NCBI GenBank assembly: GCA_904420265.1
Contig: CAJFUU010000324.1
Span: 1-14,730, forward strand
Direction of reading: 5' to 3'
DNA length: 14,730 nt
Source of the DNA: an uncultured Clostridia bacterium
Lineage (GTDB): Bacteria; Bacillota; Clostridia; Christensenellales; Aristaeellaceae
The notes under the pieces were generated by a model. It did not search any database and was not told where the DNA came from. It worked only from the letters and a program-made list of their open reading frames with translations. Within the stretch, counting starts at the first letter, position 1. The number at the start of each line of letters is the position of its first letter. This document shows, piece by piece, positions 1 to 7,397 of this stretch. The translations under genes were made by a program, and so were the position numbers.

Positions 1-590
1 ATGCCTGTCTGAAAAGGGACCGTTACGAGCGAGAGACAAGGCTCTGCTCCAACTGACCGGCGCGGCGGGCAAAACGCTCCCCTTTTCGCGTTTACCGCGG
101 GCTTTGCGCCTTGGGCGGCATGCGCCCGTTATCAAACCAACAGGCCCAAGGCTTGGACGCCTGTCTGCAAAGGGACCGTTGCGAGCGAGAGACAAGGCTC
201 TGCTCCAACTGACCGGCACGGCGGGCAAAACGCTCCCCTTTTCGCGTTTACCGCCGACTTTGCACCTTGGGGTATGCGCCCGCTAAGCCGACGGGCTGCA
301 AGCCTGAATACCTGTCTGGAAAGGGACTTGCGGGAGAGAGACAAGGCTCTGCTCCAACCGACCGGCGCGGCGGGCAAAACGCTCCCCTTTCCGCGCTTAC
401 CGCGGGCTTTGCGCCTTGGGTGGCATGCGCCCGCTAAGCCGACGGGCTACAGGGCCTGAATGCCTGACCGAAAGGACAGGAACGAGAGGTAAAACTCCTC
501 CTTCAACCGACCGGCGCGGCGGGCAAAACGCTTCCCTTTTCGCGTTTACCGCGGGCTTTGCGCCTTGGGGCATGCGCCGCCTGCCCCGTC
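1..590. repeat. Tandem array of about four ~150 bp non-coding repeats
   Basis: Four copies of a unit can be aligned by the block gagagacaaggctctgctcc, which starts at 31, 187 and 336 and is degenerate at 484, giving spacings of 156, 149 and 148 bp. A second block, ggcgggcaaaacgct followed by cgcgtttaccg, lies near 64, 220, 368 and 516. The first copy is cut by the window edge, so the array may extend further left. Unit lengths are not all multiples of three, and the short reading frames here change frame between copies, so the array does not look coding. Each unit can pair AAACGC with GCGTTT (broken by one change in copy 3). The array lies just past the 3' end of the solute-binding protein gene. 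Function is unknown. Confidence 0.85.
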
Positions 591-659
591 TGGTTTGAGG
601 GCGCCGCCCGCGGTTCAGGCCGCGAAGCGACGCCCAGTGGTTCCGGCGAGGCCGGGCGC

Positions 660-2591
660 TTATTCGGCCGCGGCGGCCAGCGCTTCCTCGCGCTCGGTCA
701 GCCAGGTCTGATAAGCGGCTTCAAATTCCTCCATGCCCATCGAGGTCTCCATCACATGCTGGCCCTTGTAGCGCAGCGTGGAGAAGCCGAAAGCGGCATA
801 GGGGCCTTCCAGCGTATTGAGTTTGCCAAAGGCATAGACGCGGCTGTTGGTGTGGATCGGGATGGCGAAGCCATGATCCAGCAGCACGGCCTCGGCCTGG
901 GCGAAGGTCTCGTAGCGGGCCTCTTCGTCGTCGGTGATAGCCAGAGCCTCCTCCACCAGGTCAAGGTATTCCTGATAGTAGGCCTGCGTCTCTTCATCTT
1001 CGCTCATATAGATGAAGCTGTAGTTGGAATCCTCGCCGAAGGGATCGACGATGAAAGCGGAAGCGTCGGAGAAGTCCGCGCCCCAGTTGCACTTCATCAG
1101 GCCATAGTCACCGGTGTGACGCACGGCGGCCAGGAAGCCCGTTTCGGGGCCGGCTTCGACGATGACGTCGATATAATCCGTGCCCAACAGGTTCTCAAGC
1201 TGCTGTTCCACGAGTTGGCACTCGTCGGCCCAGTTGGTGGTGGTGGGGTTATAGCGCATGTAGACCTTTACCGGGAAGGTGCAGCCCTCGGCGGAAAGTT
1301 CTTCCATGGCCGCTTCCTTATACTGGAGCGCCAGTTCGCTGTCGAAGGTCTCGCCGTCGGTGTACTTCTCCAGGCCGCCATAGTAGGCGTAGTCCTGCGA
1401 GGCAGAGGCAAAGGACAGCGGAGTGATGGTGTTGCTCAGCAGGCCCTCAGGATCGGCGGAGTCGTACACCTGCAGGGCGTTGACGCGATCCAGGCCGTGC
1501 ATGATGGACAGACGGAAGTTTTCGTTGTTGACGGCGATGGTCCAGTTGTCCGGCTCATACTCCTCGTCGAAGTTCGGGTCGAAGTTGAACAGATACCAGT
1601 AGGAGTAGGAGACGTCCGGGCGGGAGGGATGAATCTGGTCGCTGTAGGAAGAAAGCATCGGAGAAAGCAGGTTGGCGCCGATCTCGGCGTAGTCCACTTC
1701 GCCCTGCAGATACATGGTGGGCGCGAGCGTGCCGGATTCGGCATTGTAGGTCATCTGGATGGTGTCGATAAACACGTTGTCAATATCCCAGTAGGTGGGG
1801 TTCTTGGTCAGAACGCGCTGCACCTGCGGCTCAAAGGTGGAAAGGTAGAAGGGGCCGCAGTAGAGCAGCGTCTCGGCGCTGGTGCCAAAGCTGTCGCCGC
1901 ACTCGGCGAGGAAATCGCCGTTGACGGGCATGAAGGCCGACCAGCACAGCATGGACAGGAAGTAGGAGCAGGGCGCGTTGAGCGTGTAAACCAAGGTGTA
2001 GTCGTCCGTGGCCTGAACGCCGATGTCCTCGGCGGCGACGGCGGCGACTTCCTCAATGACGTTGCCCTCCTCGTCCAGCTTCACGGGGTTGCCGTTTTCA
2101 TCGGTCCCGTCGGTAGCGCTTTCCAGCGCGAGCTGGTACGCAGTGTAGGCGTAGTACTCGGCGGCGTTGACCACGCCGGCCACTTCCCAGTTGTACTCGT
2201 TGCCGGAATCGTTGTGGGCGTCGAGGATGTAATGCGCGGCGGACACCCAGTCGTGCGCGGTGACGTCGGCCACTTCGTTGCCGTCCTTGTCAACCCACTT
2301 CACGCCCTCGCGGATGTGGAACGTCCACTCCGTGTAGTCGTCGTTGTGCTCCCAGCTCTCGGCCAGCGAGGGCTGCATCACGCCGTAGCGGTCATACTCA
2401 ATCAGCGTGTCTACCACGTTGGCGGGAATGGACAGGTTGTTGGATGTGGTGGTATAGAGGTAATTGAGGGTATCTACCTCGCTGGAGTACAGCTCCCGGT
2501 AGACCACAGGGGCGCTCTCCGCGAGCGCGGCCACCGGCAAAGCGAGCAGCAGCGCCACGAGCAGGGCAAGCAGGCGAGTCGTGCGTTTCAT
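660..2591 (-). CDS. ABC transporter solute-binding protein, family 5 (oligopeptide/dipeptide type)
   Basis: A 643-residue extracytoplasmic binding protein of the SBP_bac_5 (DppA/OppA) family, which captures peptides or other small solutes for an ABC importer. It has a signal peptide at residues 1-24 (Lys/Arg-rich start, long Leu/Ala core, ALA before the likely cleavage). Family-like segments include PSLAESWE and WTFHIREGVKW near the N-terminus and WGADFSDASAFIVDPFG in the C-terminal third. The length is at the upper end for the family. There is no cysteine after the signal peptide, so it is not an obvious lipoprotein, which is unusual for a Firmicute binding protein. The start is supported by AGAAAGGA about 9 nt upstream of ATG. 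It lies downstream of the dipeptide epimerase on the same strand, 171 bp away with no obvious terminator between, so co-transcription is likely. No permease or ATPase of the importer is nearby, so the substrate cannot be fixed. Confidence 0.93.
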   Translation of the reverse strand: MKRTTRLLALLVALLLALPVAALAESAPVVYRELYSSEVDTLNYLYTTTSNNLSIPANVVDTLIEYDRYGVMQPSLAESWEHNDDYTEWTFHIREGVKWVDKDGNEVADVTAHDWVSAAHYILDAHNDSGNEYNWEVAGVVNAAEYYAYTAYQLALESATDGTDENGNPVKLDEEGNVIEEVAAVAAEDIGVQATDDYTLVYTLNAPCSYFLSMLCWSAFMPVNGDFLAECGDSFGTSAETLLYCGPFYLSTFEPQVQRVLTKNPTYWDIDNVFIDTIQMTYNAESGTLAPTMYLQGEVDYAEIGANLLSPMLSSYSDQIHPSRPDVSYSYWYLFNFDPNFDEEYEPDNWTIAVNNENFRLSIMHGLDRVNALQVYDSADPEGLLSNTITPLSFASASQDYAYYGGLEKYTDGETFDSELALQYKEAAMEELSAEGCTFPVKVYMRYNPTTTNWADECQLVEQQLENLLGTDYIDVIVEAGPETGFLAAVRHTGDYGLMKCNWGADFSDASAFIVDPFGEDSNYSFIYMSEDEETQAYYQEYLDLVEEALAITDDEEARYETFAQAEAVLLDHGFAIPIHTNSRVYAFGKLNTLEGPYAAFGFSTLRYKGQHVMETSMGMEEFEAAYQTWLTEREEALAAAAE

Positions 2592-2762
2592 GGAATCCAG
2601 TCCTTTCTATTAGCGATTCTGCACAATGGCAGTGGGGTGCGAAAGGGGGAGAGAATGCCGCCGCTCAACGCTCGTTTCCGGCGGCCTTTTCGCGCCAGAA
2701 CCGTCGCTTGCGGGAAAGCGCCTGTCTGATGCAAAAGTTCCTCCAAATTCCGGCATTGGGGG

Positions 2763-3857
2763 TTACATGCCCTCATTCCAGGTTTTGCAGGGAACGCCCG
2801 TTACGCCCACGCCGAAATCGCCGCGCATGGCGATGGCGGGGCCGTCAAATGCCGGGCCTCCCGAATAGGGGTCGATCGCGCACAGAGACGGGCCGTCCAG
2901 GTCGGCGCGCGTGATGATTTTCTGCCCCGCGGCCAGGTGCGCGGCCGCAGCCACGGACAGGCGCGATTCCAGCATGCATCCAATCATGCACTCCACGCCG
3001 TTTTCCTCGGCCAGGCGGCAAATCTTCAGCGCGCCCCAGATGCCGCCGGTCTTCATCAGCTTAATATTGATCAGGTTCGCCGCGCCCCGGCGGATAATTT
3101 CCGCCGCGTCGCGCTCGGAAAACACGGCTTCGTCGGCCAGAATGGGCGTGGAAACGCTGCGGGTGACAAATTCGAGGCCGTCCAAATCGGCGGCGGGCAC
3201 GGGCTGCTCGACCAGGTCAAGGTCAAGCCCCTTGTCCTCCATGGCGCGGATAATCCTGACCGCTTCCCGGGCCTCCCAGCCCTGGTTGGCGTCCACGCGC
3301 AGCTTCACGTTCGGCCCCACGGCCTCGCGGATGGCGCAAACGCGCTCCACGTCTTTTTCGCCTTCCTTGCCAACCTTAATCTTGAGAATGTCAAACCCCT
3401 GCCCTATGGCGTCGAGGCTGTCCTCCACCATCTGCCCAACCGGATTGACGGAAATGGTCAAATCGGTGCGAAAACGCTCCCTGGCGCCGCCCAGCAGGCG
3501 GTAAAGAGGTTGCTTTTGCGCGCGCGCCCACAAATCGTACAAAGCCATATCCACCGCCGCCTTGGGCGTGGTATTGTGTACAAGGCAGCCGTTCAAGCGC
3601 GCCATAACGGCGGGCAAATCCATCACGTCCATGCCCAAAAGGGCGGGACGGATATAATCGCGCACCGCGCAGAGGATGGAGCCCTCCGTGTCTCCGGTAA
3701 TGACGGCGGTGGGCGGCGCCTCGCCGTAGCCCACGCCCTCGTCGGTAACCACTTTCACAACGATATCGTTGAGCGTTTCCACCGTGCGCAGCGCAGTTTT
3801 AAAGGGGCGCGCCAGCGGCAGGGAGATGCGGCCGGTTTGTATATCCAGGATTTTCAA
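2763..3857 (-). CDS. L-Ala-D/L-Glu epimerase (dipeptide epimerase), enolase superfamily
   Basis: A 364-residue member of the mandelate racemase/muconate lactonizing enzyme group, close in length and residue numbering to Bacillus subtilis YkfB. It is predicted to epimerise L-Ala-D-Glu from murein peptides to L-Ala-L-Glu in the cytoplasm. Visible features are the acid/base lysines K159 and K161 (KIK) and K266, the Mg2+ ligands D189 (RVDANQGW), E217 (LVEQP) and D242 (ADEAVF), and the D319-L-D321 motif typical of this specificity. R24 in the N-terminal cap also fits the family. The start is a TTG at 3857-3855 preceded by GGAGGAGG with 9 nt spacing. The open frame runs 120 codons further upstream, but that part crosses a promoter and looks non-coding. 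Peptide-binding genes next to this epimerase also occur in B. subtilis (ykf-dpp), which supports a peptide recycling role. Exact dipeptide specificity is inferred. Confidence 0.92.
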   Translation of the reverse strand: MKILDIQTGRISLPLARPFKTALRTVETLNDIVVKVVTDEGVGYGEAPPTAVITGDTEGSILCAVRDYIRPALLGMDVMDLPAVMARLNGCLVHNTTPKAAVDMALYDLWARAQKQPLYRLLGGARERFRTDLTISVNPVGQMVEDSLDAIGQGFDILKIKVGKEGEKDVERVCAIREAVGPNVKLRVDANQGWEAREAVRIIRAMEDKGLDLDLVEQPVPAADLDGLEFVTRSVSTPILADEAVFSERDAAEIIRRGAANLINIKLMKTGGIWGALKICRLAEENGVECMIGCMLESRLSVAAAAHLAAGQKIITRADLDGPSLCAIDPYSGGPAFDGPAIAMRGDFGVGVTGVPCKTWNEGM

Positions 3858-3918
3858 GGCCCTGTGCCTCCTCCAAAATGAAATTTCAGGCACTGGAAAA
3901 TTCAAAAATATCAACATC

Positions 3919-3947
3919 AGTGTAGCACGTTTTACAAACAAAGTAAA
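3919..3947 (-). promoter_or_regulatory. Candidate sigma-A promoter for the epimerase gene
   Basis: Read on the minus strand, TTTACT (3947-3942) and TACACT (3924-3919) are separated by exactly 17 bp; each matches 4 of 6 consensus bases. Transcription would start near 3912, leaving a leader of about 55 nt with the GGAGGAGG ribosome binding site. The surrounding DNA is markedly more AT-rich than the flanking genes. Confidence 0.5.
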
Positions 3948-4013
3948 GAGTATCCGTAGAATCTTCATGTAAAAAACGCTGTACGGCGGCTTGCATGCCC
4001 ATACATATGAAAA

Positions 4014-4038
4014 AAATTGCAGGATATGCCTGCAATTT
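4014..4038 (-). terminator. Perfect 10 bp inverted repeat with a T-run on the minus strand (terminator or operator)
   Basis: AAATTGCAGG (4014-4023) pairs perfectly with CCTGCAATTT (4029-4038) around a 5-nt loop. On the minus strand the stem is followed by a run of T (complement of the A-run at about 4010-4016), the form of an intrinsic terminator. No minus-strand gene lies upstream for it to end, because the response regulator runs the other way. It could stop antisense transcription coming out of that gene, or be a protein-binding dyad between two divergent promoters. Confidence 0.45.
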
Positions 4039-4115
4039 CTCTGTCGCGCCAATGCGCCGTTTCGACGCGCGCCACCAAAATGCCCTCGTTTTTTCACAGG
4101 CGATTCATGTATATC

Positions 4116-4124
4116 TGTTATATT
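4116..4124 (+). promoter_or_regulatory. Candidate extended -10 promoter for the two-component operon
   Basis: TG-T-TATATT at 4116-4124 matches the extended -10 form TGnTATAAT. A TTCACA at 4093-4098 is a poor -35 with 20 bp spacing, as expected when an extended -10 is used. Transcription would start near 4131, only about 16 nt before the ATG, with AAAGGAGGAG directly following. Confidence 0.45.
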
Positions 4125-4146
4125 GTAAAGCAAAGGAGGAGTTCCC

Positions 4147-4821
4147 ATGCGATTGCTCGTCGCGGAAGATGAGGCGTCCCTTTCCCGGGCGCTGTGCGCC
4201 ATTCTGCGCAAAAACAACTACGAAGCCGACGCGGTTTTTGACGGCGACGCCGCCCTTGAATACCTGCTCAGCGGCAATTACGACGGGGCGATTCTGGACA
4301 TCATGATGCCGGGCGCGGACGGCATAGACGTTTTGCGCCGCTTGCGCGCGCACGGCAGCGACTTGCCCGTTTTGCTGCTCACGGCCAAGGCCGAGGTAGC
4401 GGACAAGGTGCTGGGCCTGGACAGCGGCGCCAACGATTACCTGACCAAGCCCTTTGCGGCCCAGGAACTGTTGGCGCGCATTCGCGCCATGACGCGCGGG
4501 CCGTTTTCGCAGCCCACGTCGCTTTTGCGCATGGGCAACATCGCTTTGGATCGCGCCACGTTCGAACTTTCCTCGCCCACAGGCAGCTTCCGCCTGACCC
4601 GCAAGGAATTCCAAATGATGGAAATGTTCCTCTCCCAGCCGCGCGCGCTCATTCCCACCGAGCGGTTTATGGAGCGCATCTGGGGATACGACAACGACGC
4701 CGAAATCCATGTGGTCTGGGTCTATATTTCCTACCTGCGCAAAAAACTGGCTACGCTGGGCGCAAACGTGCAAATCAAGGTGTCCCGCAACGCCGGGTAT
4801 TCGCTGGAGGAGATCGCGTGA
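4147..4821 (+). CDS. Two-component response regulator, OmpR/PhoB family
   Basis: A 224-residue cytoplasmic transcription factor. The receiver domain (about 1-115) has the acidic pair E7-D8, the phosphoacceptor D51 in LDIMMPGADG, T79 and K101 in LTKPF. The C-terminal winged helix (about 125-222) has RLTRKEF, the recognition-helix region ending in YISYLRKKL, and the wing sequence NAGYSLEE. AAAGGAGGAG before the ATG fixes the start. The sensor kinase follows with a 4-base overlap, so the two are translated together. The target genes are not identifiable from the sequence; the NEW3-ABC unit beyond the repeat array is only a positional candidate. Confidence 0.96.
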   Translation: MRLLVAEDEASLSRALCAILRKNNYEADAVFDGDAALEYLLSGNYDGAILDIMMPGADGIDVLRRLRAHGSDLPVLLLTAKAEVADKVLGLDSGANDYLTKPFAAQELLARIRAMTRGPFSQPTSLLRMGNIALDRATFELSSPTGSFRLTRKEFQMMEMFLSQPRALIPTERFMERIWGYDNDAEIHVVWVYISYLRKKLATLGANVQIKVSRNAGYSLEEIA

Positions 4822-6044
4822 TTCAAAAACTGCGCGTGCGCTTTGTGGCCGCCTCCATGCTCTCGCTGCTTCTGGTGCTGCTCATCATTCTCGGCGGCCT
4901 CAATATTTTTAACTATCAGAGCATTCTCTCAGACGTGGACAGCGTGCTCGGCCTTTTGCGCGACAACGACGGCGCGCTGCCCGACGTCCTGGGGGATTTT
5001 GACTGGCGGGAGGCCGGACCGCGCTATCAATCTCCGGAACTGCCCTATGAAATTCGCTTTTTTTCCGCGCTTTTGGACGAAGAAGGCAACCTGCTTTCCG
5101 CCGATACGGAAAACATCTTCGCCGTAGACGGGGAAAGCGTGGCCGATTACGTACAAAAAGCCCTGCGGGCGGGGAGCGCGTCCGGCTTTGTCGGCGATTA
5201 CCGCTTTCTTGTCTATGACGAGGGCGCAAACACGCGCGTTATCTTCCTGGACTGCGGACGCGTGCTGGCCGGGTTCCGCGACGTGCTTTTCAACGGCATA
5301 CTCATCGCCCTGGCCGGCTATGCGGCGGTGTTTGTGCTGGTAATCCTGCTCTCCGGGCGCATCGTCAAGCCCTTCGTGCGCGGATACGAACGCCAGCGGC
5401 GCTTCATCACCGACGCCGGGCACGAAATCCGCACGCCTCTGACCGTCATCGACGCCGATGCGGAACTGCTGGAAATGGAAGTCGGCCCAAACGAGTGGCT
5501 CGGCGACATCCGCGCCCAAACGCGCCGCCTTACCGCGCTGGCCGGCGACCTGGTCGCCCTTGCGCGCATGGAGGAACGCGAAGCCCTGCCCATGATTGAC
5601 TTTCCGCTTTCCGACATCGTGCGCGAGACGGCGGAATCGTTTCAGGCCCCGGCCCGCACACGGGGCAAGCGTCTGGAAATTCGCGTGCGCGAGGGCATTT
5701 CCTATTGCGGCAACGAAAAGAGCATCTGCCAATTGGTGAGCATCCTGCTGGACAACGCCGTCAAATACGCCGCCGCGCAAAGCGTCATTGCGCTCTGGTT
5801 GGAGCGCAGAGGCCGCGGCGTGCGCCTGCGCGTGGAAAACCGTGTGGAGTCGTTTTCCCGCGAGGATTTGGAAAATATGTTCGAGCGCTTCTATCGCGCC
5901 GACGCCTCGCGCAATTCCGCCTCCGGCGGCTACGGCATCGGCCTGTCCATCGCCCGGGCCGTTGTCCAGGCGCACCGGGGCCGCATTCACGCCGCGCTGC
6001 GCGACGGCCATACGTTGGCGATTACGGTGGACCTGCCGGGCTGA
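4818..6044 (+). CDS. Membrane sensor histidine kinase
   Basis: A 408-residue sensor kinase, partner of the preceding regulator. A transmembrane helix at about 9-31 and another at about 157-180 bracket an extracellular domain of roughly 125 residues that I do not recognise. There is essentially no HAMP domain: the H-box begins close to the second helix, with phosphoacceptor H202 in DAGHEIRTPLTVI. The ATPase domain has the N-box (N313 in LLDNAVKYA), MFERFYRAD and the glycine-rich GGYGIGLSIAR at 370-380. The usual DxGxG G1 box is absent: VENRVESFS stands where it should be, with N341 at the aspartate position. The start is a GTG overlapping the regulator's TGA stop, with GGAGGAG just upstream. 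The signal sensed is unknown. Confidence 0.94.
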   Translation: MIQKLRVRFVAASMLSLLLVLLIILGGLNIFNYQSILSDVDSVLGLLRDNDGALPDVLGDFDWREAGPRYQSPELPYEIRFFSALLDEEGNLLSADTENIFAVDGESVADYVQKALRAGSASGFVGDYRFLVYDEGANTRVIFLDCGRVLAGFRDVLFNGILIALAGYAAVFVLVILLSGRIVKPFVRGYERQRRFITDAGHEIRTPLTVIDADAELLEMEVGPNEWLGDIRAQTRRLTALAGDLVALARMEEREALPMIDFPLSDIVRETAESFQAPARTRGKRLEIRVREGISYCGNEKSICQLVSILLDNAVKYAAAQSVIALWLERRGRGVRLRVENRVESFSREDLENMFERFYRADASRNSASGGYGIGLSIARAVVQAHRGRIHAALRDGHTLAITVDLPG

Positions 6045-6102
6045 ACGGCGTTGCGGGCATTCCGCATACCGGCCGGCCCTGCGAAAACAGCAGTCGCAGG
6101 CA

Positions 6103-7000
6103 TTGGGGAGCGTCTGCCGCGCTCTGCGACGCTGTGTGCCGTAGTTCCACAAGCCTGCTTCGCCGGAACGGCCTGGCGGGCTTTGCCATCTTTATGGCAA
6201 TCACAGCGCCCATCTGTGCTAAAACAACCCTCCGACGCCGGTTCCATCTTTTTTACCGTATCTATCAAGCATCTTCCACTGCTTTCACGACGGCTGCCGC
6301 GCCCCATGGCCCTGCCCGCGGCAGTTTCACAGGTCTATTTTTCGGAACGGCCTCGCGGACTTTGCCTCCTTTACTATAATCACAGCGTCCATCCGCGCTA
6401 AAACGATCTTCTGGATGCCGATTCCATCTTTATTTACCCTATCTATATCTATCGAGCATCCTCCACCACTTTCACGACAACTACTATATCTGGCCGCATC
6501 AAAATGCCCTGCCCGCGGCAGTTTCTCATATCTGTTTTCCGGAACAGCCGCGCGGGCTTTGCCGTCTTTACGGCAATTACAGCGCCTATCCGTACCAAGA
6601 CAATCCTACGAGACCGGTTTCACCTTTTTTGCTCCATCTATCGAGCATCTTCCACCGCTTTCACGACGGCTGCCGCGCTCTATGGCCCTGGCCGCGACAG
6701 TTTCGCATATCTTTTTCTGGGACAGCCTCGCGGACTTTGCCTCCTTTACGGCAATTCAGCGCCCATCCGTGCTAAAATAACTTTCCGGACACCGATTCTA
6801 TAGTGCCACTCTATTTAGGATGCCCAATTCGGCCCCCGCCGCTTTCACGACAGCTTTCGCGCCCGGATGCCAAAAGGCGCTATGTACGGCGGCTCTCCAT
6901 ACTTGTCCCCAACATGAAACAACGCTACACCGTCACCTTTCATGACAGCCGCCGCATCTGGCCGCGTCAAAAGGCCTTGTGCGCGGCGCTTTCACACCCC
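6103..7000. repeat. Degenerate ~180 bp repeat array with small hairpins
   Basis: Units can be anchored on ggaac(g/a)gcc, found at 6165, 6344 and 6541 and as gggacagcc at 6719, giving spacings of 179, 197 and 178 bp. Each unit then contains cg(c/g)g(g/a)ctttgcc, a short hairpin, cagcg(c/t)c(c/t)atc, a pyrimidine-rich stretch, ctttcacgac(g/a)(g/a)ct and a final cgcg(g/a)cagttt. Partial copies extend on both sides: a fragment before 6165 and one with tttcatgacagccgccgc at about 6938. The phase changes between copies, which argues against protein coding. The array sits between the 3' ends of the sensor kinase and permease genes. It is distinct from the array at 1-590, apart from short shared words such as gcgggctttg. 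Confidence 0.8.
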
Positions 7001-7340
7001 GCTGGGCGACGCCTTCAAGGCAGACGGCGCATGCGGAGCCAATGTTGCAAAAAGCGCTGTGGAGGGCGCCTTCATGGCGCCTCGGGCGGGGGACATCCGG
7101 CGGATGAGAACGCAAACTTCTTTCCAGGGCCGCGTTTCAGGCCGTGCGGCGCTCTTTCTGAAGACAATGAACTTTCGCGAATTTTGTGCTTGCGGTCACT
7201 TTCTCCAACTACGCGCACGCCGTTCCAACGGCGCAGGCAAATCACTGCGGCGTTGTTCTCTGGCAGGCGCATCCATCTGCGCAAAAGCATTTTCACAACT
7301 TATAGAAAAGCCCTTGCAAAAACCGCCCTTGACATGCCAA

Positions 7341-7365
7341 GACGCCGCCCCATGGGGACGGCGTC
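7341..7365 (-). terminator. Strong stem-loop after the permease gene, possible terminator
   Basis: GACGCCG (7341-7347) pairs with CGGCGTC (7359-7365), and the loop itself contains CCCC-AT-GGGG, so the stem can extend to 11 bp with one bulged base. It lies about 33 bp past the permease stop codon. The sequence after the stem on the minus strand is only weakly T-rich at first, with a TTTTT run about 20 nt later, so efficient intrinsic termination is uncertain. Confidence 0.45.
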
Positions 7366-7397
7366 AATGCCGTAAGGACTTGCGAGCAACCGCCGGC

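Larger units (their letters stand above)
6045..7397. other. Gene-free region between convergent genes
   Basis: I find no convincing gene in these 1353 bases. Reading frames of 60-220 codons exist in several frames, but they lack good ribosome binding sites, and the repeat units inside them are not multiples of three. The left two thirds are a degenerate repeat array. The right third (about 7000-7340) contains unexplained hairpins, for example GGCGCC around TTCAT at 7065-7081 and GCCGTT-CC-AACGGC at 7219-7232. A strong stem at 7341-7365 lies beside the permease stop codon. Confidence 0.75.

Noticed and set aside
1..590. A CRISPR array
   Set aside because: The repeated units are about 150 bp with conservation across most of the unit and no alternation of short identical repeats with unique spacers.
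558..2729. A 723-codon plus-strand frame opposite the solute-binding protein gene
   Set aside because: It is an antisense shadow produced by GC-rich codon bias: its product is Val/Gly/His-rich with no domain, while the minus strand encodes a full family-5 binding protein with signal peptide and ribosome binding site.
3858..4217. An N-terminal extension of 120 codons on the dipeptide epimerase
   Set aside because: It spans the promoter and the AT-rich divergent region, overlaps the response regulator gene, and the family length and ribosome binding site both support the TTG at 3857.
4929..6152. A 407-codon minus-strand frame opposite the sensor kinase gene
   Set aside because: The plus strand shows all main kinase boxes; the antisense frame is composition-driven.
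6415..6780. A 121-codon frame with internal peptide repeats in the second array
   Set aside because: The peptide repeats only reflect DNA repeats; unit lengths of 178, 179 and 197 bp shift the frame, and there is no ribosome binding site.
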